Assembly: GCA_945877315.1 (NCBI GenBank) | Contig: CAMCRP010000001.1 | Location: forward strand, 46,945 to 110,944 | From: an uncultured Ruminococcus sp. | Lineage (GTDB): Bacteria > Bacillota > Clostridia > Oscillospirales > Ruminococcaceae | DNA length: 64,000 nucleotides | Reading direction: 5' to 3' | In this document: piece after piece, positions 44,951 to 53,377 of the stretch | How positions within the stretch are numbered: position 1 is the stretch's first letter | How the letters are laid out: every line of letters begins with the position of its first letter | The notes under the pieces: model-generated | Seen by the model: the letters and a program-made list of their open reading frames with translations, nothing else | The model's database searches: none | Told to the model about the DNA's origin: nothing | Position numbers and translations under genes: made by a program

Positions 44951-44979
44951 AGTATAGCATTAACCGATGGATAAATCAA
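44951..44979 (-). promoter_or_regulatory. Promoter of the AraC-type regulator
   Basis: On the minus strand, TTGATT, 17 bases, TATACT with an extended TGC. A TATAAT nearer the gene (rc of 44895-44900 region) lacks a good -35 box. Confidence 0.5.
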
Positions 44980-45136
44980 GCTTTCTCCAAAGACAATACA
45001 CAGCGAATTACCAAGTGAACGAACATAATTCCATGATAAACGCTGTACTTTTCTGTGTGTGGCGTGTTCCGGTTCCGCTTATTAAATGAAACTACAACAC
45101 AAAAACTCCACTTTTCACTTTCCACTTTTCACATTT

Positions 45137-45170
45137 AACTCAACACTAAACACTCAACTCTCAACACTAT
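45137..45170. repeat. CAACACT-rich dispersed repeat (copy 1)
   Basis: A run of near-repeats of AACTCAACACT follows a CTTTTCACTTTCCACTTTTCAC-like stretch. The same kind of sequence occurs at 47718-47744 (inverse) and 61322-61356. The rest of the 44980-45193 gap shows nothing further. Confidence 0.45.
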
Positions 45171-45193
45171 TCAGAAGTTTTACATAAAAAGCA

Positions 45194-45222
45194 TTGTATT
45201 TTCTGCAAATATGTGTTATAAT
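45194..45222 (+). promoter_or_regulatory. Promoter of the polyamine gene pair
   Basis: TTGTAT, 17 bases, TATAAT, 53 bases before ATG 45276. Confidence 0.7.
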
Positions 45223-45275
45223 GTACGCAGAATTATTTGATTCCGTCAAAAATCGGCGGGGAAAGTGAGAAAAAT

Positions 45276-46475
45276 ATGGGAAAAGCATTGATCATCGGCT
45301 GCGGCGGTGTCGCAAGCGTAGTTATTCACAAGTGCTGTCAGAACAGCGAGGTTTTTGAGGAAATTATGATAGCAAGCCGCACAAAATCCAAGTGCGACAA
45401 GCTTAAAGACAAGCTGTCGGGCGGAAAGACCAAGATCTCCACCGCACAGGTGAACGCTGATAATGTGGACGAGCTTATTGCCCTTATCAACAGCTTTAAG
45501 CCCGATATCGTTATAAATGTTGCTCTGCCTTATCAGGACCTGACCATTATGGACGCCTGCCTTGCCTGCAAGGTGGACTATCTCGACACGGCAAACTATG
45601 AGCCCGAGGACACCGCAAAGTTTGAGTACAGCTGGCAGTGGGCTTACAGAGAACGCTTTGAAAAGGCGGGTATCACCGCTGTTCTCGGCTGCGGCTTTGA
45701 CCCCGGCGTTACGGGTGTATTTACTGCATACGCAGCAAAGCATTATTTTGACGAGATAAACTATCTGGATATTCTGGACTGCAATGCGGGTGACCACGGC
45801 TATCCCTTTGCGACCAACTTCAATCCCGAGATAAACATTCGTGAGGTTTCCGCAAACGGTTCTTACATTGAGGACGGCAAGTGGGTGGAAACCAAGCCTA
45901 TGGAGATAAAGAGGGTGTACAATTTCCCCGAAATAGGCGAAAAGGATATGTATCTGCTGCACCACGAGGAGCTGGAGTCCCTTGCTATCAACATTAAGGG
46001 AATTAAGAGAATTCGCTTCTTTATGACCTTCGGACAGTCCTATCTCACACATCTGAAATGCCTTGAAAATGTGGGAATGACATCTATCAAGCCCATTAAC
46101 TACAACGGTATGGAGATAGTTCCTCTGCAATTTTTGAAGGCTGTTCTGCCCGACCCCGCTTCTCTCGGTCCCAGAACCGTTGGCAAGACAAACATCGGCT
46201 GCATTATGCAGGGCAAAAAGGACGGCAAGGACGTGAAGTATTATGTTTACAACGTCTGCGACCATCAGGAGTGCTACAAGGAGGTAGAATCTCAGGCTAT
46301 CTCTTACACAACGGGCGTTCCCGCCATGATCGGCGCAATGATGGTTCTCACGGGCAAGTGGAAGAAGCCCGGCGTTTACAATGTTGAGGAGTTTGATCCC
46401 GATCCCTTTATGGACGCTCTTAACAAGTGGGGTCTGCCCTGGAAGGAAACCTTTGATCCTGAGTTAGTTGACTGA
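45276..46475 (+). CDS. Carboxynorspermidine/carboxyspermidine dehydrogenase (saccharopine dehydrogenase family)
   Basis: A 399-residue NADP-dependent enzyme that condenses aspartate semialdehyde with putrescine or diaminopropane to carboxy(nor)spermidine. The dinucleotide loop ALIIGCGGVASVVIHKCC is at the N-terminus; family blocks include VINVALPYQDLTIMDACLACKVDYLDTANYE, LGCGFDPGVTGVFTAYAAKH and the C-terminal SYTTGVPAMIGAMMVLTGKW. A ribosome site (AAAGTGAG) lies about six bases before ATG 45276. The next gene encodes the matching decarboxylase, which secures the pathway assignment. Spermidine rather than norspermidine is the likelier product in gut bacteria, but that is inference. Confidence 0.9.
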   Translation: MGKALIIGCGGVASVVIHKCCQNSEVFEEIMIASRTKSKCDKLKDKLSGGKTKISTAQVNADNVDELIALINSFKPDIVINVALPYQDLTIMDACLACKVDYLDTANYEPEDTAKFEYSWQWAYRERFEKAGITAVLGCGFDPGVTGVFTAYAAKHYFDEINYLDILDCNAGDHGYPFATNFNPEINIREVSANGSYIEDGKWVETKPMEIKRVYNFPEIGEKDMYLLHHEELESLAINIKGIKRIRFFMTFGQSYLTHLKCLENVGMTSIKPINYNGMEIVPLQFLKAVLPDPASLGPRTVGKTNIGCIMQGKKDGKDVKYYVYNVCDHQECYKEVESQAISYTTGVPAMIGAMMVLTGKWKKPGVYNVEEFDPDPFMDALNKWGLPWKETFDPELVD

Positions 46476-46498
46476 TCACAGCTTAATGTTATTGAAAA

Positions 46499-46527
46499 AA
46501 TTCTCCTCGTCTTTGGCGGGGAGAATT
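46499..46527 (+). other. Intercistronic hairpin between the polyamine genes
   Basis: AATTCTCCTCG pairs with CGGGGAGAATT (one G-U) around a seven-base loop. No T-run follows on the plus strand, so it is more likely a processing or stability element than a terminator. It ends seven bases before the ribosome site of nspC. Confidence 0.45.
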
Positions 46528-46548
46528 CTGTAAAAGGAAGTGAAACAA

Positions 46549-47709
46549 TTGCCCGAAAACACGGTGAATTTCGATATAAACAGTCTGCCTACGCCCTGTT
46601 ATATCACGGACGAGGAGCTGCTTCTGAAAAACTTGGAGATACTTGACGGCGTTCGCAGAAAAACGGGTGCAAAGATACTTCTGGCGCAGAAGTGCTTTTC
46701 CATGTACTCCTGCTATCCGCTGATCGCAAAATATCTGGACGGAACAACGGCAAGCGGACTTTACGAAGCAAAGCTGGGCTTCGAGGAAATGGCAAAGCCC
46801 TTCGGACGGGAAAATCATGTTTTTTCTCCCGCCTATGATCCTGCGGATATGCCCGAGCTTATAGAGATATGCGACCATTTTGTGTTCAACAGCGTTTCGC
46901 AGCTTCGGCGGTTTGTGCCTATGATAGAAAAATCGGGGAAGCGTCCGCAGGTTGGACTGCGTATAAATCCCGAATATTCCGAGCAGGACACGCCTATTTA
47001 TGACCCCTGCGCTCCCGGGTCACGTCTGGGAACGACCCTTGCAAGCTTTGATCCCGACTGCCTTTCTATGCTGGACGGTCTGCATTTTCACACCCTTTGC
47101 GAACAGGGTGCGGAGGCGTTGGCGAACACGCTTGTTCATGTTGAGGAGAAGTTTGGCAGCTATATAAAGGGCATGAAATGGCTGAATTTCGGCGGCGGAC
47201 ATCATATAACAAAGGCGGGGTACAATATTCCTCTGCTGATTTCCGAGATAGAGAGAATTCAACAGAAATACGGCGTTCAGGTGTATCTTGAACCCGGGGA
47301 AGCGGTTGCGCTCAATGCGGGATTTCTTGTGTCAACCGTTCTGGAAACGTCCAAAAACGGCATTGATATTGCTATCCTTGACGCTTCGGCGGCGTGTCAT
47401 ATGCCCGATGTTCTGGAAATGCCCTATCGTCCCATGATAATCGGGGCGGGGGAGCCGAATGAAAAGGCGCATACCTATCGTCTGGGTGCGGCTACCTGTC
47501 TTTCGGGGGATATTATCGGGGATTATTCCTTTGATAAGCCGCTGAATGTGGGCGACAGGCTGGTTTTCTGCGATATGGCTATCTATTCCATGGTTAAAAA
47601 CAACACCTTTAACGGTATGAAGCTGCCTTCTATCCTTCTGCGCCGTCTTGACGGGACGGTGGAAACTGTCAGAAGCTTTGGTTATGAGGATTTTAAGGGA
47701 AGGCTTTAG
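46549..47709 (+). CDS. nspC: Carboxynorspermidine/carboxyspermidine decarboxylase
   Basis: A 386-residue PLP enzyme of the alanine-racemase-fold decarboxylases (group IV), removing the carboxyl group in the last step to (nor)spermidine. The PLP Lys lies in ILLAQKCFSMYS; other motifs are GLHFHTLCEQGAEAL, KWLNFGGGHHITKAGYN (glycine loop), YLEPGEAVALNAGFLV and the Cys-box GAATCLSGDIIGDYSFD. The start TTG 46549 is chosen because AAGGA lies ten bases upstream; GTG 46540 is only one base from that site. It follows the dehydrogenase gene by 73 bp. Confidence 0.92.
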   Translation: MPENTVNFDINSLPTPCYITDEELLLKNLEILDGVRRKTGAKILLAQKCFSMYSCYPLIAKYLDGTTASGLYEAKLGFEEMAKPFGRENHVFSPAYDPADMPELIEICDHFVFNSVSQLRRFVPMIEKSGKRPQVGLRINPEYSEQDTPIYDPCAPGSRLGTTLASFDPDCLSMLDGLHFHTLCEQGAEALANTLVHVEEKFGSYIKGMKWLNFGGGHHITKAGYNIPLLISEIERIQQKYGVQVYLEPGEAVALNAGFLVSTVLETSKNGIDIAILDASAACHMPDVLEMPYRPMIIGAGEPNEKAHTYRLGAATCLSGDIIGDYSFDKPLNVGDRLVFCDMAIYSMVKNNTFNGMKLPSILLRRLDGTVETVRSFGYEDFKGRL

Positions 47710-47717
47710 GCTGAGTG

Positions 47718-47744
47718 ATTAGTGTTAAGTGTTGAGTGTTGAAT
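47718..47744. repeat. CAACACT-rich dispersed repeat (copy 2, inverse)
   Basis: AGTGTTAAGTGTTGAGTGTT is the reverse complement of the type seen at 61322-61356. It lies directly after nspC. Confidence 0.45.
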
Positions 47745-47785
47745 TTTGGCAGAAATAAAATATTTCTCGTTTTTTTTCACAAGCC

Positions 47786-47814
47786 TTGACATTGCCAATA
47801 TTTAATGATATAAT
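47786..47814 (+). promoter_or_regulatory. Sigma-A promoter of the EF-hand protein gene
   Basis: TTGACA, 17 bases, TATAAT. Transcription from it would run through the tandem 45-base repeats. Confidence 0.85.
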
Positions 47815-47840
47815 ATAAATGTAAGCAGATAGTTTACTTG

Positions 47841-47930
47841 TTTCCGCTGACCAATATGCGGGATAGAAATGGTTGGGTCGTAAGTTTTCCGCTGACCAAT
47901 ATGCGGGATATAAATGGTTGGGTCGTAAGT
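47841..47930 (+). repeat. Tandem 45-base leader repeat (two copies, one mismatch)
   Basis: Copies at 47841-47885 and 47886-47930 differ at one base. Each contains CCGCTGACCAATATGCGG, where CCGC and GCGG form a stem, and a later GGGTC that can pair with GACC in its loop. Each unit could therefore fold as a small pseudoknot. The pair lies in the transcribed leader between promoter and start codon. Confidence 0.7.
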
Positions 47931-47969
47931 TAAAAGCCTTGCTGTTGCAGTTTTTAGGAGTGACCAATT

Positions 47970-48116
47970 ATGTTCGGAATTTTCGATGATCTCTTTGATT
48001 TTAACAACGATGGCAAGCTTGACCCTTTGGAACAGGCGGCGGCATTTGATATCCTGTTTGATGATAACGACGGAACAGATGATTTTGATGATGACGATTT
48101 TGACGATGATTTTTGA
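47970..48116 (+). CDS. 48-residue acidic single-EF-hand protein
   Basis: A very small, strongly acidic protein. It holds one complete EF-hand loop, DFNNDGKLDPLE (residues 10-21), with the calcium ligands at positions 1, 3, 5, 9 and 12 and the Gly at 6, flanked by short helices (MFGIFDDLF and QAAAFDILF). The rest is an Asp/Phe tail (DDFDDDDFDDDF). AGGAG lies nine bases before ATG 47970, and a near-perfect promoter and a strong terminator bracket it, so it is an independent gene although it is short. No signal peptide is present. The function is unknown: calcium buffering or binding to a partner is inferred. Confidence 0.75.
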   Translation: MFGIFDDLFDFNNDGKLDPLEQAAAFDILFDDNDGTDDFDDDDFDDDF

Positions 48117-48146
48117 TGATTTTGGCTGACAATAAGGATAAAATGC

Positions 48147-48187
48147 AAAAGGCGATATTTCTCAATTCGGGAAATATCGCCTTTTTT
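48147..48187. terminator. Bidirectional terminator between the EF-hand gene and hydF
   Basis: AAAAGGCGATATTTC pairs perfectly with GAAATATCGCCTTTT around a nine-base loop, with T-rich tails on both strands. Confidence 0.9.
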
Positions 48188-49349
48188 AATATGTAACTCT
48201 GTCAAGCATACCATTCATATAAGCAATAGCCGCACCGAAATTCGTCAGGGGAACGGCTGCGTTTTCAAAATCCGCCTGACGGGAAAGCATGGCACGGCGG
48301 TTCAGCATACAGCCGCCGCAGTGAATGGCAAGCTTATATCCGCTAAGCGTCCGAGGGTCGGGACAGCCCGAAACTACGTCGATAACAAGCTCTTTTCCCG
48401 TGAATTTGCGGAGAAGCTTCGGCAGCTTTTCCCTTGCAATATCGCCTTCCAGAGGGTGATGGGTGCAGCTTTCAACTATTAGCACCTTGTCGCCGTTTGT
48501 CAGGCGGGAGATTGTTTTTGCGCCTTCAATAAGCTTCGGGAGATCGCCCTTTATCTTTGCCATAAGCAGAGAGAATGAGGTCAGGGGAACGGTTTTCGGC
48601 AGAACCTTATTCACCTGTGCAAACACCTGTGAATCGGTAACAACAAGGTCAGGCAGACGGTTCAGGCTGTTAAGGGCAGCTTCAAGCTTGTCTGCGGTGG
48701 TTATCATTGTCAGGCACTTGTTGTCCAGCAGATCACGGATTGTCTGCACCTGGGGTAGAATAAGCCGTCCCTTGGGGGCTTGTATATCCTGCGGGGCAAC
48801 GAGAAGCACGATATCGTCGGGCTTTACAAGATTTCCCGTAAGCTCGGGGTTAGGTTCGGCGGAGTTTCCGTAGGCTTTTATAATGGCATTTCGGAGAATA
48901 TCTCCCGCATTTTCCGATAGAAGATTCAGACGTATTTTCGGAATATTCCCGCTGAAATCTTCCGAATATGTTTCATTGTTTCTGAGATTTTCCACTATAA
49001 GCAGTGGGACATTTTTCGGACGATTTTCGGGAATTTTATCCCCTTCGGACAGAACAAAAACTGCCAAATCGCAGCTTTTCATGACATCTGCGGTTTTCTC
49101 TTTTCGCTTATCGCCTAGTACGGTTTCATCGTCAAGCCCTGCTGTGTCGATGAAAACCACGGGACCTATGGGGAGAAGCTCCATTGCCTTGTAAACGGGG
49201 TCGGTGGTGGTTCCCGCAACGGGTGAGGTTATGGCGGTGCTGCGTCCCGTGACGGCGTTTACAAAGGTGGATTTGCCTGCATTGACATTGCCGAAAACGC
49301 CTATGTTTACACGCAATCCTCGGGGTGTGGAATTTAGTTCAGACAGCAT
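48186..49349 (-). CDS. hydF: [FeFe]-hydrogenase H-cluster maturation GTPase
   Basis: A 387-residue GTPase scaffold on which the 2Fe subcluster of [FeFe]-hydrogenase is assembled. The GTPase domain has GVFGNVNAGKSTFVNAVTG (P-loop), AGTTTDPV (switch I) and FIDTAGLDD (G3). The C-terminal Fe-S domain has the family ligands in ESCTHHPLEGD and HCGGCM (Cys-x-His, then His-Cys-x2-Cys). The start is ATG 49349 with AAAGGA nine bases upstream; the TTG at 49358 overlaps that site. It overlaps the end of the TPR-like gene by 11 bases. hydE and hydG are not in the window. Confidence 0.95.
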   Translation of the reverse strand: MLSELNSTPRGLRVNIGVFGNVNAGKSTFVNAVTGRSTAITSPVAGTTTDPVYKAMELLPIGPVVFIDTAGLDDETVLGDKRKEKTADVMKSCDLAVFVLSEGDKIPENRPKNVPLLIVENLRNNETYSEDFSGNIPKIRLNLLSENAGDILRNAIIKAYGNSAEPNPELTGNLVKPDDIVLLVAPQDIQAPKGRLILPQVQTIRDLLDNKCLTMITTADKLEAALNSLNRLPDLVVTDSQVFAQVNKVLPKTVPLTSFSLLMAKIKGDLPKLIEGAKTISRLTNGDKVLIVESCTHHPLEGDIAREKLPKLLRKFTGKELVIDVVSGCPDPRTLSGYKLAIHCGGCMLNRRAMLSRQADFENAAVPLTNFGAAIAYMNGMLDRVTY

Positions 49350-50250
49350 TTCTATCAATCCTTTCCGAAAGCTTCATTTTCAGCTCCGACGCAAGCTGAC
49401 GGCGGTAGGGAATACCGTTCAGCTGATTTTCCGCCGCAGCGGCGTGTTCGAAAGATTTTGCAAATTCGCCCCGCTCGTAAAGGCAGCGTGCAAGACCGTA
49501 ATTCACCATTCCCATTAGCTGATTAAGCCCCGTATCGGTGGCACCTAAATCCTGACGGGAGTAATAGAGTGCCGAAAGCAGCTCGTAGGCTTCGTTAAAC
49601 CGTCCCGAGGCTATAAGGTATTTCTGATAGCTCATACAGGTGCTTGTGTAGCTGTCCAGATGGGCGGCGGAGCGTTCAATGTACGGCTGGGCGTCCGCAA
49701 GAATTTTGTTTGCGCTGCACAAATCTCCCGTTTCCGAATATATTTCAAGCATGGTCATATAGTATCCGTCGGGTTCGGACATTTTGGCGGGGTCTAGCTG
49801 AGAAAGCACGCTGTATGCCCGTGCGAAATCCCCCATATAGACGCAAATATCGCTTATGGCATGGATAATGCTCATACGGTGCTGTTCGTTTGATGTGCAC
49901 GCAAGTATGCGTTCAAGCTCGGCAATAAGCTGTGGCGATGCGCCGTATCGGGACATAGCTTCGGACACTTTTTTGCCCGTTTTTGTGGAGATAAAGCCCG
50001 ATGTCCGAAAGCAAGCACGCTTGCCAATAAACTGAATGATGTTTGTGACGATTATGCCGCCGATAATAACAGCCCAGCCCGTCCAAAGCCACCCGGGGAC
50101 ACGTTTTAAAAGCATTGTGACCGCCGTTATTATGAGCATTGGTACTATTGAAAGCTTGAATATTATTTCCGCAATGGCAAATGATGAAACTATCTGCACG
50201 GTTCGGCGGAATTTTTTGTGAAGCTCCAGAAGCTTGGCTGCGGTTGGCAT
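49339..50250 (-). CDS. Membrane protein with TPR-like repeats
   Basis: A 303-residue protein with two adjacent membrane helices (about residues 22-48 and 54-74) and a cytoplasmic C-terminal region of about 190 residues built of helix pairs like tetratricopeptide repeats (ISDICVYMGDFARAYSVLSQL, LEIYSETGDLCSANKILAD, KYLIASGRFNEAYELLSAL, ARCLYERGEFAKSFEHAAAA). Such repeats bind partner proteins. No specific family is recognised. Its 3' end overlaps hydF, so the two are probably co-transcribed, and a link to hydrogenase maturation is possible but unproven. Confidence 0.65.
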   Translation of the reverse strand: MPTAAKLLELHKKFRRTVQIVSSFAIAEIIFKLSIVPMLIITAVTMLLKRVPGWLWTGWAVIIGGIIVTNIIQFIGKRACFRTSGFISTKTGKKVSEAMSRYGASPQLIAELERILACTSNEQHRMSIIHAISDICVYMGDFARAYSVLSQLDPAKMSEPDGYYMTMLEIYSETGDLCSANKILADAQPYIERSAAHLDSYTSTCMSYQKYLIASGRFNEAYELLSALYYSRQDLGATDTGLNQLMGMVNYGLARCLYERGEFAKSFEHAAAAENQLNGIPYRRQLASELKMKLSERIDRNAV

Positions 50251-50272
50251 TTTTGCACCCTCTTTGTGTGGA

Positions 50273-51043
50273 TTACTCCCATATTTCGGCTATTTTCCGC
50301 ATATAAGACTGAACATCAAAGCCGTAAACTTGGGAAAGAATTTCGCTTTTCAGCACGTTCTTACAGCTGTCGTCTGCGGCGATTTTTCCGCCGTCCATTA
50401 ATATCAGGCGGTCGGAAGCGGCTGCGCAAAGGTTCAGATCGTGGAAAACGCCCACGACTGCGCCGCCGTCCTCCGTCCATTCACGAATCATGGAAATAAG
50501 CTCGGGAAGTCCCGAAAGGTCAATGTGGTTGGCGGGTTCGTCAAGCAGGATAAGCTTGGGCTGCTGTGCGAATGTCCTTGCCAGCAGCACCCTTTGAAGC
50601 TGTCCGCCGGAAAGCTCGTTGATATATTTGTCGGCGAGGGGAAGTGCGCCTGTTCTGCGCATACAGTCCTCGGCAATTGAAATATCCTCCTGCGTTATTG
50701 AGGAGAAAATGCCGTTTCTGTGACAGAATCTGCCCATTAAAACCGTATCACGGACGGTATATGCGCTGACCGTTTCCGATGCGGAGGTCTGGGAAAACAT
50801 GGCAACAAGCCTTGCACGTTCGCTCGGTTTGAGATTGTCGGTGTTTTGTCCGTCAATGAGAATTTCACCCGATTTTTTGGGGATAATTCCGCAGATGCAC
50901 CGAAGGAGAGTGGTCTTTCCGCAGCCGTTTTTTCCGCTGACAGATACCGACTTGCCGCTGTTTACGTCAAAGGAAATGCCGTTTATAATATCGTCGCCGC
51001 CGTAGCCGCAGATAAGGTTTTTTACGGATAACACAACGCTCAT
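50273..51043 (-). CDS. btuD: ABC transporter ATPase, probable vitamin B12 importer
   Basis: A 256-residue ATP-binding subunit of the FecCDE/BtuCDF class. Walker A is GKNGCGKTT, the Q-loop lies in MFSQTSASETVSAYTVRDTVLMGR, the signature is ELSGGQLQRVLLART, Walker B is LILLDEPANHIDL and the switch His is in GVFHDLN. AGGAGG lies before ATG 51043; the frame is open further upstream but that part overlaps the permease. It overlaps the permease gene by four bases. Sequence alone would allow iron-siderophore transport; the cobalamin riboswitch ahead of the operon points to corrinoids. Confidence 0.88.
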   Translation of the reverse strand: MSVVLSVKNLICGYGGDDIINGISFDVNSGKSVSVSGKNGCGKTTLLRCICGIIPKKSGEILIDGQNTDNLKPSERARLVAMFSQTSASETVSAYTVRDTVLMGRFCHRNGIFSSITQEDISIAEDCMRRTGALPLADKYINELSGGQLQRVLLARTFAQQPKLILLDEPANHIDLSGLPELISMIREWTEDGGAVVGVFHDLNLCAAASDRLILMDGGKIAADDSCKNVLKSEILSQVYGFDVQSYMRKIAEIWE

Positions 51044-52071
51044 GCTCTGCGCCTCCTTTTGAAGAAAACATAGGCGAAAAACGGTGCGCCTATAAGTGCG
51101 GTGACCGTTCCCACGGGAAGCTCGGAGGGGGCTGTTACCGTTCGTGCGGCAAGGTCGCAAATTACCGTAAATGTTCCGCCGACTACTGCCGACATAGGTA
51201 TTGACAGGCTGTGCTTTGCGCCGAAAATGCGCCTTACTATCTGCGGTGCAATAAGGTCAACAAAGCCGATAACGCCCGCAAATGCCACGGAGGTCCCCGT
51301 TAAAAGGGACATAACTATCATCAAAATGCGGCGTGTTTTTGCGGGGGAAATGCCCATTGATGCTGCCTGTTCATCACCAAAGCTTAAAAGGTCAAGCTTC
51401 CGAGAATAGCGAAGATATATTGCCATACATATGAGCAGGACTGCCCCGAGAATTCCGCAGGCTGTCCAGCCCCGTCCCGCAAAGCTGCCTGTCTGCCATT
51501 TGAAAATGATGGCGTATTTATCCCCCGAAAGGTTTGCAACGAGATTTACCACGGCATTTGCGAAAAGGGAAATTACCATTCCCGTTAAAACCACGGTACT
51601 GCTTTCAAAGCCCTTGTCTATTTTTGAGGAAAACCCTATGGCTAAAAACATTGTGAGAACGGCAAACGCCAGCCCCGCCGCAGCCACGGTAAATCCCCCG
51701 AAAAAGCTAGCCCCCGACGCTATAACAAGCGCCGCACCCAATGACGCACCGCTTGAAACGCCCAAGGTATAGGGCGAGCCAAGCGGATTTCTCAGGGCAG
51801 ACTGTACCACTGCCCCCGACGCCGATAGTGCCGCACCCGTCAGAAACGCCAGCAGCACACGGGGAGTTCTTATGTCCATTATGATGTTGATGATGTTGGG
51901 GGACATTCCCTCGGGGAGTGATTGCCCGAAAAGACGCACGCCCGCAGCGTTTATTATCTCGCTGACGGGTATATTTACCGACCCCGCCGAAATGCCCAAA
52001 AGCACCGAAATTACGGCGATAACAACAGTTATTATCACCGCTGCGGGCTTGCTAACTCTTGACTTTTTCAT
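51040..52071 (-). CDS. btuC: ABC transporter permease, probable vitamin B12 importer
   Basis: A 343-residue polytopic permease of the FecCD/BtuC family with about ten membrane helices. Diagnostic blocks are RTPRVLLAFLTGAALSASGAVVQSALRNPLGSP (family signature), LGVSSGASLGAAL and, near the C-terminus, GVIGFVDLIAPQIVRRIFGAKHSLSIP, the coupling-helix region that docks with the ATPase. It overlaps both neighbours by four bases (ATGA), so the three proteins are translated together. Confidence 0.9.
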   Translation of the reverse strand: MKKSRVSKPAAVIITVVIAVISVLLGISAGSVNIPVSEIINAAGVRLFGQSLPEGMSPNIINIIMDIRTPRVLLAFLTGAALSASGAVVQSALRNPLGSPYTLGVSSGASLGAALVIASGASFFGGFTVAAAGLAFAVLTMFLAIGFSSKIDKGFESSTVVLTGMVISLFANAVVNLVANLSGDKYAIIFKWQTGSFAGRGWTACGILGAVLLICMAIYLRYSRKLDLLSFGDEQAASMGISPAKTRRILMIVMSLLTGTSVAFAGVIGFVDLIAPQIVRRIFGAKHSLSIPMSAVVGGTFTVICDLAARTVTAPSELPVGTVTALIGAPFFAYVFFKRRRRA

Positions 52072-53108
52072 TCTCCGAAAATTTCGGGATATACAGCCGC
52101 TGCTACCTCACGAATTCCCTTTACAACGTTCTGGGACGGTCTGCTTACGGGGTTGGGTTCAACCTGATAAACGCAGCCGTTCTTGACAGCAGAGATGTTT
52201 TCCCAGCCGGGACGGGCGGAAATTTCGTTAAAGTCGTAGCCGTCATATTTTACGCTTGTGATAATAACATCGGGGTCAGCGGCGATAACGGTTTCCTCGG
52301 AATTGGAGAGCCAGCCTTCCTCATTTGCGTAGATATTTTCTGCGCCCACAATGTTCAGAATGTCGTTGATAAAGGTGTTGTTTCCGCAGGTATAGAGGTA
52401 GGGTGCTGCGGAAATTTCAAAGTAAACAGACTTCTTTTCGGTTATTGCGGCTGCCTTTTCGGTTATTTCGGAAATGCAGCTGTCGATGTCTGCAATAAGC
52501 TCTGCGCCCTTGTCAGCCTTGTCAACACATTCGGAGATAAAGCGAATTCCGTCCTTCAGACCGTCAACAGATGCAGCGGAGGGGAGATAGAGAACGGTAA
52601 CTCCCGCTTCTTTTAAGGTGTGATAGGGGTCGTCTGCGCCTGTCATGGAGATACCGTCAATGATAACTGCGTCGGGTTCGAGAGATGCGATATATTCAAT
52701 GTCCAGATTGTAGAAATCAAGTGTGCAGACGGACGGGTCAATGCCTTCCACATCTGCGGAATACATATCTGCGGCAATTATTCTGTCCCCAACGCCCAGA
52801 CCTGTGAGAATTTCCGTTGCTGCGGGTGCGCCTGAGATGATAGCGTTCAGCTCGCCCTTGATTTCAACTGTGCCGCCTTCAAGGTCGTTTACCAAACGTG
52901 TGTCGTCGGTGACTTCCTCGGCTGTTTCCTCGGTGGTTGTTTCGGGTGCGGCTTCGGTTGTGGTTTCCGCTTCGGTTTCGGTCTGAGATGCAGCTTCTGT
53001 TACGGATATGGTGGTGTCCGTTACGGAAGAATTTCCCGATGAACAGGAAACGGCGGTGAGGGCTGCTGCCATGGCGATGATAAGTGCGGTGAGTTTTCTT
53101 GCTTTCAT
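52068..53108 (-). CDS. btuF: Substrate-binding lipoprotein, probable vitamin B12 importer
   Basis: A 346-residue binding lipoprotein. A signal peptide ends in AVSCSSG (lipobox near residue 22), a Thr/Glu linker of TTTEAAPETTTEET type follows, and residues 85-346 are a class III periplasmic-binding-protein fold with NAIISGAPAATEILTGLGVGD and YLYTCGNNTFINDILNIVGAENIY. AAGGA lies upstream of ATG 53108; frames from 53192 would place non-family sequence before the signal peptide. It is the first gene of the operon and lies about 270 bases below the riboswitch core. Confidence 0.88.
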   Translation of the reverse strand: MKARKLTALIIAMAAALTAVSCSSGNSSVTDTTISVTEAASQTETEAETTTEAAPETTTEETAEEVTDDTRLVNDLEGGTVEIKGELNAIISGAPAATEILTGLGVGDRIIAADMYSADVEGIDPSVCTLDFYNLDIEYIASLEPDAVIIDGISMTGADDPYHTLKEAGVTVLYLPSAASVDGLKDGIRFISECVDKADKGAELIADIDSCISEITEKAAAITEKKSVYFEISAAPYLYTCGNNTFINDILNIVGAENIYANEEGWLSNSEETVIAADPDVIITSVKYDGYDFNEISARPGWENISAVKNGCVYQVEPNPVSRPSQNVVKGIREVAAAVYPEIFGE

Positions 53109-53265
53109 TTTTCTTTTTCCTTTCCTTACGGCAAAAACACATTCGAGCGGTATTCCGTCCGAATGTGCAGAAAAATGGCAAATGCAAAGCAAGCCGTATC
53201 CGATTTTCCGAAAAATCGAAAACAGCTATTACGGTAAACGGCAATAACTTTACTTTTAGTTGGGC

Positions 53266-53302
53266 ATCTATTTCTACCCGCCTTTGGCGGGTAGAAATAG
53301 AT
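53266..53302. repeat. Perfect 17-base-arm hairpin in the B12 leader
   Basis: ATCTATTTCTACCCGCC, a three-base loop, then the exact reverse complement. It lies between the riboswitch and btuF. No T-run follows on the minus strand, so a terminator role is not obvious. Confidence 0.65.
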
Positions 53303-53377
53303 ATGTCGTTTACTATACCTCGCACCTGCTGCATCAACCGTACACTGCGGAATACAGCTCACCGGACAATACCGGAA

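Noticed and set aside
45246..46265. A 339-codon minus-strand frame opposite the polyamine dehydrogenase gene
   Set aside because: It is a long antisense shadow caused by codon bias; the plus-strand protein has clear family motifs.
47841..47930. A possible CRISPR remnant
   Set aside because: Only two copies in direct contact, with no spacers and no cas genes.
47725..47967. An 80-codon minus-strand frame with an internal protein repeat
   Set aside because: The repeat only mirrors the tandem 45-base DNA repeat; it is antisense to a promoter and leader and has no ribosome site.
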